DNA of 64,000 nucleotides from VRUE01 sp963822295 (GCA_963822295.1 CAWGHD010000002.1:1984001-2048000), one strand, 5' to 3'. Shown: positions 7,145-16,337, counted from the first letter of the stretch. Notes: generated by a model not told the origin, from the letters alone. Numbers and translations are program-made.

Positions 7145-8377
7145 GTGAGGCAGCGTGGCCTGTATTCAGTCACCACCGGGGCGCTCCCCGCCGGCGGGGA
7201 GGGTTCCTACCGAGCATCGGCATCCGGACGGTCCCTCGAAGAGACGTGCGCCACACTCGCATCTCGACTGCGTCCCAGGTTCCCAGAGCTTGAAGCGGGC
7301 CTCGTCAACCTCCTCGACGCGATCTCGAATCCTCGCGACGTTCCCGACGCAACGTATCTACATAGCCTCCACGCTACCCGCACCGCGCTCCTCGAATATG
7401 CGGTCGAAGTAATTGAGCTGGGCGAGCGTCGCGCCCCCGGTATCCCGCCTGCGCTACTCACATCTGCCCGCCTCGGCGCTCGCTCTGGCATCTCCCTTGA
7501 CACGGTCCTGAGACGCTATGCGGCCGCCCAGGCAATGTTCGGCGATGTCCTGGTTGAGGAGGCGGAGCGGGCTGAAGTCTCCAACTCTGTTCTCCGGCGG
7601 CTATTGCATAGGCACGCGACGCTCTTCGACCGCTTGTTCGAGGCGGCGAGCGAAGAGCACGCTCGCGAGACCAATAGCCGGCCGACCACCAGCGCGGGGT
7701 GGCACTACGAATACATCAAGGGATTGCTCGCCGGCCGGCAGCCCAATCGTGAGGTGGAAGTCGAGTATGACTTCGACGGCAACCACGTTGGTCTGATGGC
7801 GACGGGGGAGGGCGCTCACGAGGTGGTGCGCGCCCTGGCGAAGATGCTCGACCGCCGCCTGCTCGCCGGCCGCCGTGAGGAGGAGGAGGTCTGGACCTGC
7901 TGGCTCGGGGGCAGGAGCCGGCTTGAGGCCGAGCAAGCCGTGCGGGCGCTTGGCGAGATCGCCCTCGATCAGGTGTTCGTCGCTGTCGGCGAGCCCGGGG
8001 AGGGACTCACGGGCTGGCGGCTCAGCCACCGCCAGGCCAAGGCGGCGCTGCCGATCGCCGAACGCCGGGGGCAGCATGTGGTTCGCTACGCCGATGTCGC
8101 CGTGCTGGCATCGATCCTGCGCGATGACCTGAGCGCCACCTCGCTGCGCCAGCTCTATCTGGAGCCGCTCGAGAGGGGTCGGGACGGCGGCAAGGTGGCA
8201 CGAGGGACCATGCGCGCCTACTTCTCGACCGAGAGGAACATCTCTTCGACCGCCGCCGCGCTTGGTGTTGATCGTCGCACGGTCTCCAATCGCATCCGGG
8301 CCATCGAGGAACTCTTCGGCCGTCCCCTCAGCGATTTCGCGACGGACCTCGAGACAGCACTGCGCCTAGCTGACTGA
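7145..8377 (+). CDS. PucR/CdaR-type helix-turn-helix regulator
   Basis: A 410-residue protein. The C-terminal ~60 residues form the PucR HTH: TMRAYFSTERNISSTAA followed by GVDRRTVSNRIRAIEELFG (about residues 355-395). The middle region (about 200-330) resembles the GGDEF-like domain common in this family. The N-terminal ~180 residues are all-helical and probably sense a ligand or partner. Start GTG 7145 is set by the TAAGGT 6 nt upstream. Regulated genes are unknown; the adjacent cupredoxin gene is divergent and a possible target. Confidence 0.8.
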   Translation: MRQRGLYSVTTGALPAGGEGSYRASASGRSLEETCATLASRLRPRFPELEAGLVNLLDAISNPRDVPDATYLHSLHATRTALLEYAVEVIELGERRAPGIPPALLTSARLGARSGISLDTVLRRYAAAQAMFGDVLVEEAERAEVSNSVLRRLLHRHATLFDRLFEAASEEHARETNSRPTTSAGWHYEYIKGLLAGRQPNREVEVEYDFDGNHVGLMATGEGAHEVVRALAKMLDRRLLAGRREEEEVWTCWLGGRSRLEAEQAVRALGEIALDQVFVAVGEPGEGLTGWRLSHRQAKAALPIAERRGQHVVRYADVAVLASILRDDLSATSLRQLYLEPLERGRDGGKVARGTMRAYFSTERNISSTAAALGVDRRTVSNRIRAIEELFGRPLSDFATDLETALRLAD

Positions 8378-8496
8378 TTCGACCTCGCACGCTTCCCAGT
8401 TTGCCGAGTCGACTCCCCGACTTGGGGAAGCGGGGGTCGCACCTTGGTCTGGAAGATCAGGGGGTCCCCCACACGACGGAAGGCAGGAACAAGGGC

Positions 8497-9312
8497 ATGA
8501 AGAACCACGGTCGGCGTACGGAGAGAGCGGTCCGGAGGCGGATGGCGAGGCCATTTGTATTCGCCGGCCTGGCCCTGGCGACCGCGCTCTCGCTGGCGGC
8601 AATCGCATCTGCCGCCACGTCGACCATCACCGTCGGCAACCTCGTCGTCAAGATCAAGACCTCGGTGTCGCCGAAGGCGCTGCCAAAGAAGGACCTGGCA
8701 CCGATCGCCTTCAATCTCGGCGTGAACGTCTCGACGAAGGATGGGACCCACCCGCCCGCGACAGTGACGTTCCAGGGGGACGTCGACAAAAACAGCGCGA
8801 TCAACGCCAAGGGCCTGCCCGCCTGCCAGCAGGGCCAACTCGAAGCGCAGACGACTGCGACAGCGAAGGCGGTCTGCAAGGAAGCCCTGGTCGGCCAGGG
8901 CTTCGCGGAAGCGGAGGTCGAATTTCCTGAATCGGCCCCGTTCGACGCCAAGGGCCCCCTCCTTGTGTTCAACGGCGGCCAAAGTGGCGGCAAGACGCTG
9001 ATCCTGATCCACGTCTATGCGAACGTGCCGACGCCGACCGCGTTCGTCACCAGGGTCAACGTCACAGAGGTCAACAACGGCAAATACGGGCTCAAATTCG
9101 ATTCGCGGATTCCGGTGGTAGCGGGCGGTGCCGGATCGCTCACCGAGTTCTCGGTCAAGCTCCGCAAAATGTTCACCTACAGAGGGAAGCAGCAGAGCTA
9201 CCTCCTCGCGAAATGCCCGCTCGGTCGTCTCTTTGGCCAAGGGACTTTGACCTTCACGGACGGAACCCGCCTCAAGGGCACGGCGGCGCTGCCCTGCACC
9301 CCGAAGGGCTAG
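8497..9312 (+). CDS. Secreted protein of unknown function
   Basis: ATG 8497 is preferred over the longer frame from 8401, because it places a basic N-region (MKNHGRRTERAVRRR) before the hydrophobic signal segment FVFAGLALATALSLAAIASA. It encodes 271 residues, mostly beta-strand-like, with four Cys including LPACQQ, AVCKE, LAKCPLG and ALPCTPKG, suggesting two disulfides. It contains KIKTSVSPKALPKKDLAPI and a segment about an additive beta-sandwich (VTFQGDVDKNSAIN). No enzymatic motif or membrane anchor is visible. I do not recognise the family. Confidence 0.75.
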   Translation: MKNHGRRTERAVRRRMARPFVFAGLALATALSLAAIASAATSTITVGNLVVKIKTSVSPKALPKKDLAPIAFNLGVNVSTKDGTHPPATVTFQGDVDKNSAINAKGLPACQQGQLEAQTTATAKAVCKEALVGQGFAEAEVEFPESAPFDAKGPLLVFNGGQSGGKTLILIHVYANVPTPTAFVTRVNVTEVNNGKYGLKFDSRIPVVAGGAGSLTEFSVKLRKMFTYRGKQQSYLLAKCPLGRLFGQGTLTFTDGTRLKGTAALPCTPKG

Positions 9313-9325
9313 TCGAGCGCCGCGT

Positions 9326-10816
9326 TCAGCCCTCGCTCGGCTTCTCGCGCATCGACGGGAACATGATCACGTCGCGCAGCGTCCTCGAGTCGCTGAGGAT
9401 CATCATCAGACGGTCGACGCCGAGGCCGCAGCCGCTCGCGGTCAGCATCCCGTACTCGAGCGCCCGCACGAACTCTTCGTCGTGCTCGTGGGGGTTCTCC
9501 TCCGCCCCGGTCTCCTGGCGCTCGCGCTGTTCGACGAAGCGACGCTTCTGCTCGACCGGGTCGTTGATGTCGGTGCCGCCGCCGGTGATCTCCATCCCGG
9601 CGACGATCCCGTCGAAGGCCTCGCCGAGGTGCTTCGGGCTCTCCCTGACCGGCTTGACCAGCGGCCAGATGTCGAGCGGCAGGTCGTAGATGAAGGTCGG
9701 CTGCGTCAGCTTCGGCTCGACCAGCTTGCCCTGCAGCGTGTCGGCGAGGCCGGCCCAGTCGTCGTCGGGCTGGGCGTCGTCGCCGGCCAGCTCGGCCATC
9801 TCGTCGCGGCTCAGCTCGGTGATGTCCTCGCCGGTCTCCTCCTTCAGCGCCTCGCGCAGGGAAACCCGCTTCCAGGGAGTCTTGAAGTCGATCTCCTTGC
9901 CGTCGAACTCGACCTTCGTCGTCCCCATCACGCTCTGCACGACGCCGGCTACCAGCTCCTCGGCGAAGTCCATGACGCCGTTGTAGTCGACCCCGCTGAC
10001 GAACCACTCGAGCATCGTGAACTCGGGGTTGTGCTGGGGCGACATGCCCTCGTTGCGGAAGAACTTGCCGAGCTCGTAGACGTCCTCGAAGCCGCCGACG
10101 ATCGCCCGCTTCAGGTAGAGCTCGGTCGCGATCCGCAGGAAGAGGTGGCGGTCGAGCGCGTTGTGGTGGGTTTTGAACGGCCGCGCCGCGGCGCCCCCGG
10201 TCATGCTCTGCAGGATCGGCGTCTCCAGCTCGTAGAAGCCGCGGTCGTTCATGTGCCGGCGGATCGCGTCCAGCACCCTGGCCCGCAGCTTGAAGATCTC
10301 CCGCGAGCGCTCGTTCGCCATCAGGTCGAGCTCCCGCTGGCGGTAGCGGGTGTCGGGGTCGGAGATGCCGTGGAAGAGGTCCGGCGGGTCGCGCAGCGCC
10401 TTGGCCAGCAGCGTCACCTCGCGCACGCCGATCGCGAGCTGGCCCCGCTTGGTCACGTGCAGGTCGCCGTCGATGCCGACGACGTCGCCGATGTCGAGGT
10501 CCTCGACCCGCCCGAACGCCTCCTCGCCGAGCGCGTCCACCCGCGCGTAGGCCTGGATCGTCCCGGTCAGGTCACGGACGTCGAGGAAGGCGGTCTTCCC
10601 GTGGCCCCGCTTCCCCGTCACCCGGCCGGCGACGCGGTAGGAGTGCTCGGAGTGCTCGCCCTCGCCGAGCTCGGCCGCGTCGTGGGCCTCGAGGATCCGC
10701 TCGATCTTCGTGCGGTCCGGGAAGGAGCGGGGAAAGGGGTCGATCCCTTCGGCGCGAAGCCGCTCCGCCTTCGCCCGCCGCTCCGCCTCGGTCGAGCCGG
10801 AGGATGGCTCGCTCAC
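9326..10816 (-). CDS. lysS: Lysine--tRNA ligase, class II
   Basis: A 496-residue cytosolic enzyme that charges tRNA-Lys. The N-terminal OB-fold anticodon-binding domain is at about residues 60-165 (VAGRVTGKRGHGKTAFLDVRD). The class II core shows motif 2, FRNEGMSPQHNPEFTMLEWF, and motif 3, GCGLGVDRLMMIL. The length is normal for the family. Its ATG overlaps the prmC stop by 4 nt, so the two are translationally coupled in the minus-strand argF-lgt-prmC-lysS run. A tRNA-Lys(UUU) gene is at 58544. Confidence 0.97.
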   Translation of the reverse strand: MSEPSSGSTEAERRAKAERLRAEGIDPFPRSFPDRTKIERILEAHDAAELGEGEHSEHSYRVAGRVTGKRGHGKTAFLDVRDLTGTIQAYARVDALGEEAFGRVEDLDIGDVVGIDGDLHVTKRGQLAIGVREVTLLAKALRDPPDLFHGISDPDTRYRQRELDLMANERSREIFKLRARVLDAIRRHMNDRGFYELETPILQSMTGGAAARPFKTHHNALDRHLFLRIATELYLKRAIVGGFEDVYELGKFFRNEGMSPQHNPEFTMLEWFVSGVDYNGVMDFAEELVAGVVQSVMGTTKVEFDGKEIDFKTPWKRVSLREALKEETGEDITELSRDEMAELAGDDAQPDDDWAGLADTLQGKLVEPKLTQPTFIYDLPLDIWPLVKPVRESPKHLGEAFDGIVAGMEITGGGTDINDPVEQKRRFVEQRERQETGAEENPHEHDEEFVRALEYGMLTASGCGLGVDRLMMILSDSRTLRDVIMFPSMREKPSEG

Positions 10817-11646
10817 GGAGCGAGGCCGACCGTCACCCGCTCGCCGCCCATGTAGTCGGTCAGGGTGGTGGCCTCGGAGAGCATCTCGCGCATCGTCGGG
10901 CCGTGGTGGGTGTCGTGCTCGAAGGCGACCCGCCAGCCCGACGGGATCTCGGCGAGCACGCCGCGGATCACGCCGAGGCCGTCCTCGCCGCAGTCGCCGG
11001 TGACGGCGATCCGCGGCTCGTGCCGGATCTCCGGTGAGCGCTCGAAGATGGTCGAGTCGGTGACGTAGGGGAGGTTGGCGAGGACGAGGTCGATCTCCTG
11101 GTCGAGGTCCTCGTCGGGGAGGCCCTCCTCGACCGTGACCTCGAGGTCGATGCCGAGGCGCTCGGCGTTCTCACGGGCGACCTCGGCCGCCTCGGGCGAG
11201 AGGTCGGAGGCCGTCACCTTCAGGTCCGGGCGCTTGTTGAGCAGGGCGAGCGCCACGGCGCCCGACCCGGTGCCGATCTCGTGGACGCGGGCGCCCTCCG
11301 GCAGCTCCTGCGCGACCTCGACCAGCAGGCCGGTCTCCCGGCGCGGGATCAGGACCCGGGAGTCGACGGCGACGTCGATCCCCTGGAAGGGCTCGTGGCC
11401 GAGGATGTAGGCGAGCGGCTCGTGCTCGGCGCGGCGGGCGACCCTCTCCTCGATCTGCCTGACCAGCTCCGGGCTGAGCTCGCCGGAGCCGTCCTTGGAG
11501 AGCTCGCCGACGTCGATCCCCATCGCGTGGGCGACCAGCGCCTCCGCGTCGGAGCGCGGCTCGTCGCAGCCGGCCGCGGCGATCGCCGCCTCGGCCCTCT
11601 GCACGGTCTCCGCGACCGTCGCCCCGCTCTGTCCGTCAGCTGACAC
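10813..11646 (-). CDS. prmC: Peptide chain release factor N5-glutamine methyltransferase
   Basis: A 277-residue protein that methylates the GGQ Gln of release factors. The helical N-terminal domain recognises the factor (to about residue 90). The SAM motif is HEIGTGSGAVALALL, and the substrate motif reads NLPYV instead of the usual NPPY. ILGHEPFQG and LIPRRETGLLVE are family hallmarks. The GTG start at 11646 lies inside the end of lgt (overlap 11 nt), and its stop overlaps the lysS start. Confidence 0.95.
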   Translation of the reverse strand: MSADGQSGATVAETVQRAEAAIAAAGCDEPRSDAEALVAHAMGIDVGELSKDGSGELSPELVRQIEERVARRAEHEPLAYILGHEPFQGIDVAVDSRVLIPRRETGLLVEVAQELPEGARVHEIGTGSGAVALALLNKRPDLKVTASDLSPEAAEVARENAERLGIDLEVTVEEGLPDEDLDQEIDLVLANLPYVTDSTIFERSPEIRHEPRIAVTGDCGEDGLGVIRGVLAEIPSGWRVAFEHDTHHGPTMREMLSEATTLTDYMGGERVTVGLAP

Positions 11647-12397
11647 TGGCCCCGAGATTACCGTGACGGCGCTTTACGACGCTTATCCACACGATCCCCC
11701 CGGCGATCATCGCCAGGCTCTCGAGCTGGGCCGGGGTGAGGCCGGCGGCGACGGCGTCGTTGCGGCGCAGAAACTCGACCAGGAAGCGCTCCGCCCCGGC
11801 GTAGATCAGGTAGAGCGCGAAGAGGACGCCGGCCCGGAAGCGGTCGCGGAGCCGCCAGAGCAGCCAGGCGCCGAAACCCATGGCCAGGGCCTCGTAGACC
11901 GGGGTCGGGTGGACCTGCTCGTCGGTCGGGACCGTCCCGTCGGGATAGGCCATCGCCCAGGGCCCGTCCCAGGGCTCGCCGTAGTCGCCGTCGCCGGAGA
12001 GCTGGCAGCCGACCCGGCCGACCGCGTAGCCGAGCGCCAGCGCCGGGGCGGCGAGGTCGAAGAGCCGCGGCCCGAGGAAGCGGCGGTAGTGGGCCCAGAT
12101 CAGGACCGCGACGGCGCCGCCGATCGCGCCGCCGTACCAGACCAGCCCGGCCCCGGAGAAGAGGTTGCCGAGCAGGTCTTCCCTGACGCTGTCGTAGTTC
12201 TCGACGATGAAGTAGAGGCGGGAGCCGACGATCCCGCCGGCGAGCGCCGAGAAGCCCATCTCATAGGCCCAGTCGACCGGCTTGCCGATCTCCTTCAGCC
12301 GCTTCGCGATCAGCGCCCCTGCGGCGAGGAAGGCGAGCGCGAACATCAGCCCGAAGGTCTGCAGCGTCAGCGGCCCGAGGTCGAGTTCCGGATACAT
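11636..12397 (-). CDS. lgt: Prolipoprotein diacylglyceryl transferase
   Basis: A 253-residue polytopic membrane enzyme that adds diacylglyceryl from phosphatidylglycerol to the lipobox Cys of prolipoproteins. The signature is GRVGCQLSGDGDYG, followed by HPTPVYEALAMGFG. About seven hydrophobic segments are visible, starting with LTLQTFGLMFALAFLAAGAL. It lies 15 nt after argF and overlaps prmC at its 3' end, so it is the second gene of the operon. Confidence 0.95.
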   Translation of the reverse strand: MYPELDLGPLTLQTFGLMFALAFLAAGALIAKRLKEIGKPVDWAYEMGFSALAGGIVGSRLYFIVENYDSVREDLLGNLFSGAGLVWYGGAIGGAVAVLIWAHYRRFLGPRLFDLAAPALALGYAVGRVGCQLSGDGDYGEPWDGPWAMAYPDGTVPTDEQVHPTPVYEALAMGFGAWLLWRLRDRFRAGVLFALYLIYAGAERFLVEFLRRNDAVAAGLTPAQLESLAMIAGGIVWISVVKRRHGNLGASVS

Positions 12398-12412
12398 GCG
12401 GGCGGGGCCGGC

Positions 12413-13315
12413 CTAGTCCTCTAGCAGCGTCCGGAGCAGCGCCTTCTGGGTGTGGAGGCGGTTCTCGGCCTGGTCCCAGACGGCGGAGCGCTCGCCGTAG
12501 AGGACGTCGGCCTCGATCTCCTCGCCCGGATGGGCGGGCAGGCAGTGGAGGACGACGGCGCCGTCCTTGGCGGCGGCGAGCAGGTCGGCGTCGATCCGGT
12601 ACGGCGCCAGGTCGCGGCGCCGCCCCTCGGCGGCCTCCTCGTCCCCCATGCTGACCCAGACGTCGGTGTAGATCGCGTCGGCGGAATCGGCCGCGGCGCG
12701 AGGGTCGTCGGTCAGCCTCGCCCCGTGGCCCTCCTCGAGCTGGTAGCCGGCGGGCGCCGCGCAGACGAACTCGACGCCGGCCAGCTCGCAGGCGATCGCC
12801 AGCGAGCGGGCGACGTTGTTGCCGTCGCCGACGTAGGCGAGGCGGAGGCCGTCGAGCTCGCCGAAGCGCTCGCGCAGGGTCAGCAGGTCGGCGAGCGCCT
12901 GGCAGGGATGATGCTCGGGGGTGAGCGCGTTGACGACCGGCACCTCGGCCCCGGCCGCCAGCTCTGCGACCGCGTCGTGGGAGCCGGAGCGGATCACGAT
13001 CGCGTCGAGGTAGCGGGAGAGGACCCGGGCGGTGTCGCCGACCGACTCCCCGCGCGCGAGCTGCAGTTCGTCGCCGCGCAGGACGATCGGCGCCGCGCCC
13101 AGCTCGCCGACGCCGACCTCGAAGGAGATCCGGGTCCGGGTCGAGGGCCGCTCGAAGACGAGGCCGATGCTGCGGCCGGCGAGGGACTCGGCGCCGACGC
13201 GGTCGCGCCGGCCCGCTTTCAGCTTGGCGGCGAGGTCGAGCAGCCCGCCCAGCTCGAACGCGCCCAGCTCTTCGCCTGTGAGGAAATCTCGCTTCAAGCT
13301 GCGGATACTAAGCAT
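12413..13315 (-). CDS. argF: Ornithine carbamoyltransferase
   Basis: A 300-residue cytosolic enzyme of arginine synthesis (ornithine + carbamoyl phosphate to citrulline). The carbamoyl-phosphate motif is FERPSTRTRISFEVG, then HPCQALADLLTL and the catalytic-Cys motif HCLPAHPGEEI. The frame opens further upstream, but ATG 13315 fits the family N-terminus (MLSIRSLKRDFLTGEEL). This start abuts, base to base, the GTG of the divergent EEP gene at 13316, so its promoter must lie inside that gene or its mRNA is leaderless. No other arg genes are in the window. Confidence 0.95.
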   Translation of the reverse strand: MLSIRSLKRDFLTGEELGAFELGGLLDLAAKLKAGRRDRVGAESLAGRSIGLVFERPSTRTRISFEVGVGELGAAPIVLRGDELQLARGESVGDTARVLSRYLDAIVIRSGSHDAVAELAAGAEVPVVNALTPEHHPCQALADLLTLRERFGELDGLRLAYVGDGNNVARSLAIACELAGVEFVCAAPAGYQLEEGHGARLTDDPRAAADSADAIYTDVWVSMGDEEAAEGRRRDLAPYRIDADLLAAAKDGAVVLHCLPAHPGEEIEADVLYGERSAVWDQAENRLHTQKALLRTLLED

Positions 13316-14149
13316 GTGAAGTTCACGGCCATCGCCTGGAACCTCTTCCACGGGCGCGATTTCCCGCCCGACCCCGGGCTCTTCACCTGGCGCTCGCGGC
13401 TGCTGCGGATCACCGAGCGCAACGAGACGCACGTCCAGGTCAACCGCGACCTCGGCGCCGAGTTCGGGGACCTCCTGGCCTCGGCGGACTGGGACGTCGC
13501 GCTGCTGCAGGAGGCGCCGCCGCGCTTCGCCGGGCCGCTCGCCGGGGCCTGCGAAGCAGAGGGCCATCGCGTTCTCACCTCGCGCAACGCGCTCGGCGCC
13601 CTGCGCGCCCTCGCCGCCCGCCTCAACCCCGATCTGATCGCCTCCGGCGAGGGGGGCTCGAACCTCACCCTGGTCCGCCCCGCCTCACTCGGCGGGATCG
13701 AGGAGCGCCGAGAGGTCGCGATCCACGAGGGCCGGCCGGAGCGCCGCGCGATGGCCTTCACCCGCACCGCGTCGGGGGTCTGTGTCGCCAACCTGCACGC
13801 CAGCGCCCACGACCCGGACCTCGCCGCCGAGGACGTGCTGCTCGCCGCGCGCACCGCGACCGGGTGGGCGGGCGATGCCCCGCTGCTCTTCGGCGGCGAC
13901 CTCAACCTGCGCCCGCGCGAGTGCCCCGAGGTCTTCGAGCAGCTGGCGGAGCGCTTCGGACTCGCCGCCCCGACCGGGCCCGGCGCGATCGACCACCTGC
14001 TGGCGCGGGGCCTCTCCGTCGCCGCCCCGCCGGCGCCCTGGCCGCCCGAGCGGCGTGAGCTCGACGAGCGCGGGCTCTCCCTGCGCCTCTCCGACCACGC
14101 CCCGGTCGCCGCCATGTTCGAAACGGCGCCCCCCAAGGTAGTGACATAG
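13316..14149 (+). CDS. Endonuclease/exonuclease/phosphatase (EEP) family protein, cytosolic
   Basis: A 277-residue EEP-fold hydrolase with no signal peptide. The start is AIAWNLFHGRD, the Glu motif LLQEAPPR, then ANLHASAH, GGDLNLRP and the terminal SDHAPVAAMF. These are the usual metal and phosphate-binding residues (N, E, H, D-x-N, S-D-H). GTG 13316 is chosen because the fold begins immediately; longer frames extend through the reverse-strand argF. Substrate unknown (nucleic acid, lipid or inositol phosphate are all possible). Head-to-head with argF without any spacer. Confidence 0.85.
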   Translation: MKFTAIAWNLFHGRDFPPDPGLFTWRSRLLRITERNETHVQVNRDLGAEFGDLLASADWDVALLQEAPPRFAGPLAGACEAEGHRVLTSRNALGALRALAARLNPDLIASGEGGSNLTLVRPASLGGIEERREVAIHEGRPERRAMAFTRTASGVCVANLHASAHDPDLAAEDVLLAARTATGWAGDAPLLFGGDLNLRPRECPEVFEQLAERFGLAAPTGPGAIDHLLARGLSVAAPPAPWPPERRELDERGLSLRLSDHAPVAAMFETAPPKVVT

Positions 14150-14182
14150 TCATCCCACCCCCCGACAAGGAGCGACCAGCCG

Positions 14183-14599
14183 ATGGCCGAGAAAAAAGCC
14201 AAAAAAACGAAAAAAGCGAAAAAAGCCGCGAGCAAACGGAAACCCGCCGCCAAAAAAGCCAAAGCGAAAGCCAAAGCCAAAAAACCGGCGGTGAAAAAGG
14301 TCAAAACCGCCAAAAAGGCGAAACCGAAAAAACGGGCGACCCGCACCGGCCGCACCACCGGGCTCGACAAGAGCGTCGATGAGTTCCGCGCCAGCCTCGA
14401 GCGCAACGTCACCCTGAGTCGCGAGCGCCTCCAGGAGGTCGTCGACGACGCGGTCAAGCGGGGGCGGATGACCCGCGGCGACGCCGAGAAGATGCTCTCC
14501 GACATGATCAAGCGCGGCCGGCGCCAGACCGACTCGCTGCTCAAGGAGCTGGAACGCCTCGTCAAGCAGGCGCGCAAAGCCGCCAAAAAACTCGGCTAG
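14183..14599 (+). CDS. Lysine-rich histone H1-like / phasin-like protein
   Basis: A 138-residue protein. Residues 1-53 are almost only Lys, Ala and Pro (KKAKAKAKAKKPAVKKVKTA), like the tails of histone H1-like DNA-binding proteins. Residues 60-138 form a charged helical domain (DKSVDEFRASLERNVTLSRE) ending in another KQARKAAKKLG patch. In the tail nearly every Lys codon is AAA, giving runs of six or seven A in a GC-rich genome; the helical part returns to AAG. Likely nucleoid-associated, perhaps PHA-granule related. The SD AAGGAG is at 14166-14171, and rlmD follows after 1 nt. Confidence 0.75.
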   Translation: MAEKKAKKTKKAKKAASKRKPAAKKAKAKAKAKKPAVKKVKTAKKAKPKKRATRTGRTTGLDKSVDEFRASLERNVTLSRERLQEVVDDAVKRGRMTRGDAEKMLSDMIKRGRRQTDSLLKELERLVKQARKAAKKLG

Positions 14600-14600
14600 C

Positions 14601-15902
14601 TTGGATCAGCTCGAGCTGGAGATCGACTCGCTCGCCTTCGGCGGGCGGGGCGTTGCCCGGTCGGAGGGCCTGGTCGTCTTCGTCGCGGGCGCCCTGCCCG
14701 GCGACCGCGTGCGCGCAGAGGTGACCAAGAAGAAGAAGCGCTTCGCCGAGGCGAAGACGGTGGAGTTGCTGCGGCCGGGCGCGGAGCGGCTCGCCGACCG
14801 CTGCGTCCACGAGGGCGAGCCCTGCCCCGGCGCCCCCTGGCAGGGGCTCGCCTACGAGAGCCAGCTCGAGCACAAGCACGCCCAGGTCGGCGAGGCGCTG
14901 CAACGGATCGGGGGCCTCGAGGGATACGAGCTGGAGGCGATCGAGCCGGCGCTCGAACGGTGGCGCTACCGCAACAAGCTCGAGTATTCCTTCGGCGAAA
15001 CCGACGGCGAACCGACCCTCGGCTTCCACGCCCGCGGCCGCTGGGACCTGGTCGTCGGGGTCGAGGACTGCATGCTCGCCTCGGAGGCGGGCAACGCCGC
15101 CCGCAACGAGGTCCGCGAATGGGCGCGGCGCGAGGCGATCCCCGCCTACGACAAGCGCGAGCACGATGGGGTGCTGCGCAACCTCGTCGTCCGCGAGGGG
15201 CGGCGCACCGGCCAGGTGCAGACGCGCCTCGTCACCTCCCCGGCGCAGTTCACCAAGCCGCCGGTCGACCTCCACACCGTGATCGAGGGCGACTCCGGCA
15301 ACACCGAAGGGCCGACCGGGGCGATCGGCGAGGAACGCCTGCGCGAGGAGCTCTGCGACCTGCGGCTGGAGATGTCCCACGGGGCCTTCTTCCAGACCAA
15401 CACGGAGATGGCCGAGCGGCTCTACGCGATCGCCGCCGAGTTCGCGGGCCTGAGCGGCAGCGAGCGCCTCTTCGACCTCTACTGCGGGATCGGCACGATC
15501 GGCCTGACGATGGCCGGGCGGGCCGGCGAGGTCTGGGGGGTGGAGATCGTCCCCGAGGCGATCGCCGACGCCGAGCGCAACGCCGAGCGCAACGGGATCG
15601 AGAACGCGCGCTTCGTCGCCGGCAGCGCCAGCACCGGGGTGCGCCCGCTGATCGAGGAGGCCGGCAAGCCCGACGTCGTCGTCATCGACCCGCCGCGGGC
15701 CGGCCTCTCCCAGAAAATCGTGCGGCGCGTCATCGAGTGCGAGGCGAAGCGGATCGTCTACGTCTCCTGCAACCCGACGACGCTCGCCCCGAACGCGGCC
15801 CAGCTCACCGAGGCCGGTTATAGGCTGAGCCGGGTGAGGCCGGTCGACATGTTCCCGCAGACGCCGCACATCGAGTGCGTGGCGCTGCTCGAGAAGGCAT
15901 AG
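14601..15902 (+). CDS. 23S rRNA (uracil-C5)-methyltransferase, RlmD/TrmA family
   Basis: A 433-residue protein. The N-terminal TRAM domain is at about residues 1-56 (LEIDSLAFGGRGVARSEG). The central domain has CVHEGEPCPGAP, only part of the usual Fe-S cysteine set. The C-terminal SAM methyltransferase has DLYCGIGTIGLTMA, VVIDPPRAGL and YVSCNPTTLAPNA with the catalytic Cys. It methylates uracil C5 in rRNA or tRNA; exact target not certain. TTG 14601 follows the previous stop by 1 nt and is the only start before the TRAM domain. Confidence 0.88.
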   Translation: MDQLELEIDSLAFGGRGVARSEGLVVFVAGALPGDRVRAEVTKKKKRFAEAKTVELLRPGAERLADRCVHEGEPCPGAPWQGLAYESQLEHKHAQVGEALQRIGGLEGYELEAIEPALERWRYRNKLEYSFGETDGEPTLGFHARGRWDLVVGVEDCMLASEAGNAARNEVREWARREAIPAYDKREHDGVLRNLVVREGRRTGQVQTRLVTSPAQFTKPPVDLHTVIEGDSGNTEGPTGAIGEERLREELCDLRLEMSHGAFFQTNTEMAERLYAIAAEFAGLSGSERLFDLYCGIGTIGLTMAGRAGEVWGVEIVPEAIADAERNAERNGIENARFVAGSASTGVRPLIEEAGKPDVVVIDPPRAGLSQKIVRRVIECEAKRIVYVSCNPTTLAPNAAQLTEAGYRLSRVRPVDMFPQTPHIECVALLEKA

Positions 15903-15914
15903 GAGGGCGGCCCG

Positions 15915-16337
15915 ATGAAGATGGTCGACTCATATCCCGTCGTCGTCACCGACAAGCTGGGCGAGTGCCGGGACTTCTACCAGCGCTGGTTCGGCTTCGA
16001 GGTCGGCTTCGAGGCCGACTGGTTCGTGCTGCTCAGCGGCGGCGTCGAGGGGCCGACATCGCTGGCGCTCATGCACCCCGAGCATCCCTCCTCGCCGCCG
16101 ACGCCGGGGGCCTACTGCGGCGACGGCGCCTTCGTCACCTTCCAGGTCGAGGACGCCGAGGCCGAGTACAGGCGCCTCGTCGAGGAGGGCGCCGAGTGCG
16201 ACCTCGAGCTGACCGACGAGCCCTGGGGCCAGCGCCGCTTCGGGGTGACCGACCCGGCGGGGATGTGGGTGGACGTGATCGAGCAGATCGAGCCGGCGCC
16301 CGGCTGGTGGGAGCCCTACATGATGAGCAAGGAGTGA
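15915..16337 (+). CDS. VOC (glyoxalase/bleomycin-resistance fold) family protein
   Basis: A 140-residue single-domain VOC protein with two beta-alpha-beta-beta-beta modules: SYPVVVTDKLGECRDFYQRWFGFEV at the start and FGVTDPAGMWVDVIEQI at the end. Such proteins are metal-dependent lyases, dioxygenases or binding proteins; the substrate cannot be read here. An SD-like GGAGGGCGG precedes ATG 15915. It is translationally coupled to the next gene through GTGA overlap. Confidence 0.85.
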   Translation: MKMVDSYPVVVTDKLGECRDFYQRWFGFEVGFEADWFVLLSGGVEGPTSLALMHPEHPSSPPTPGAYCGDGAFVTFQVEDAEAEYRRLVEEGAECDLELTDEPWGQRRFGVTDPAGMWVDVIEQIEPAPGWWEPYMMSKE

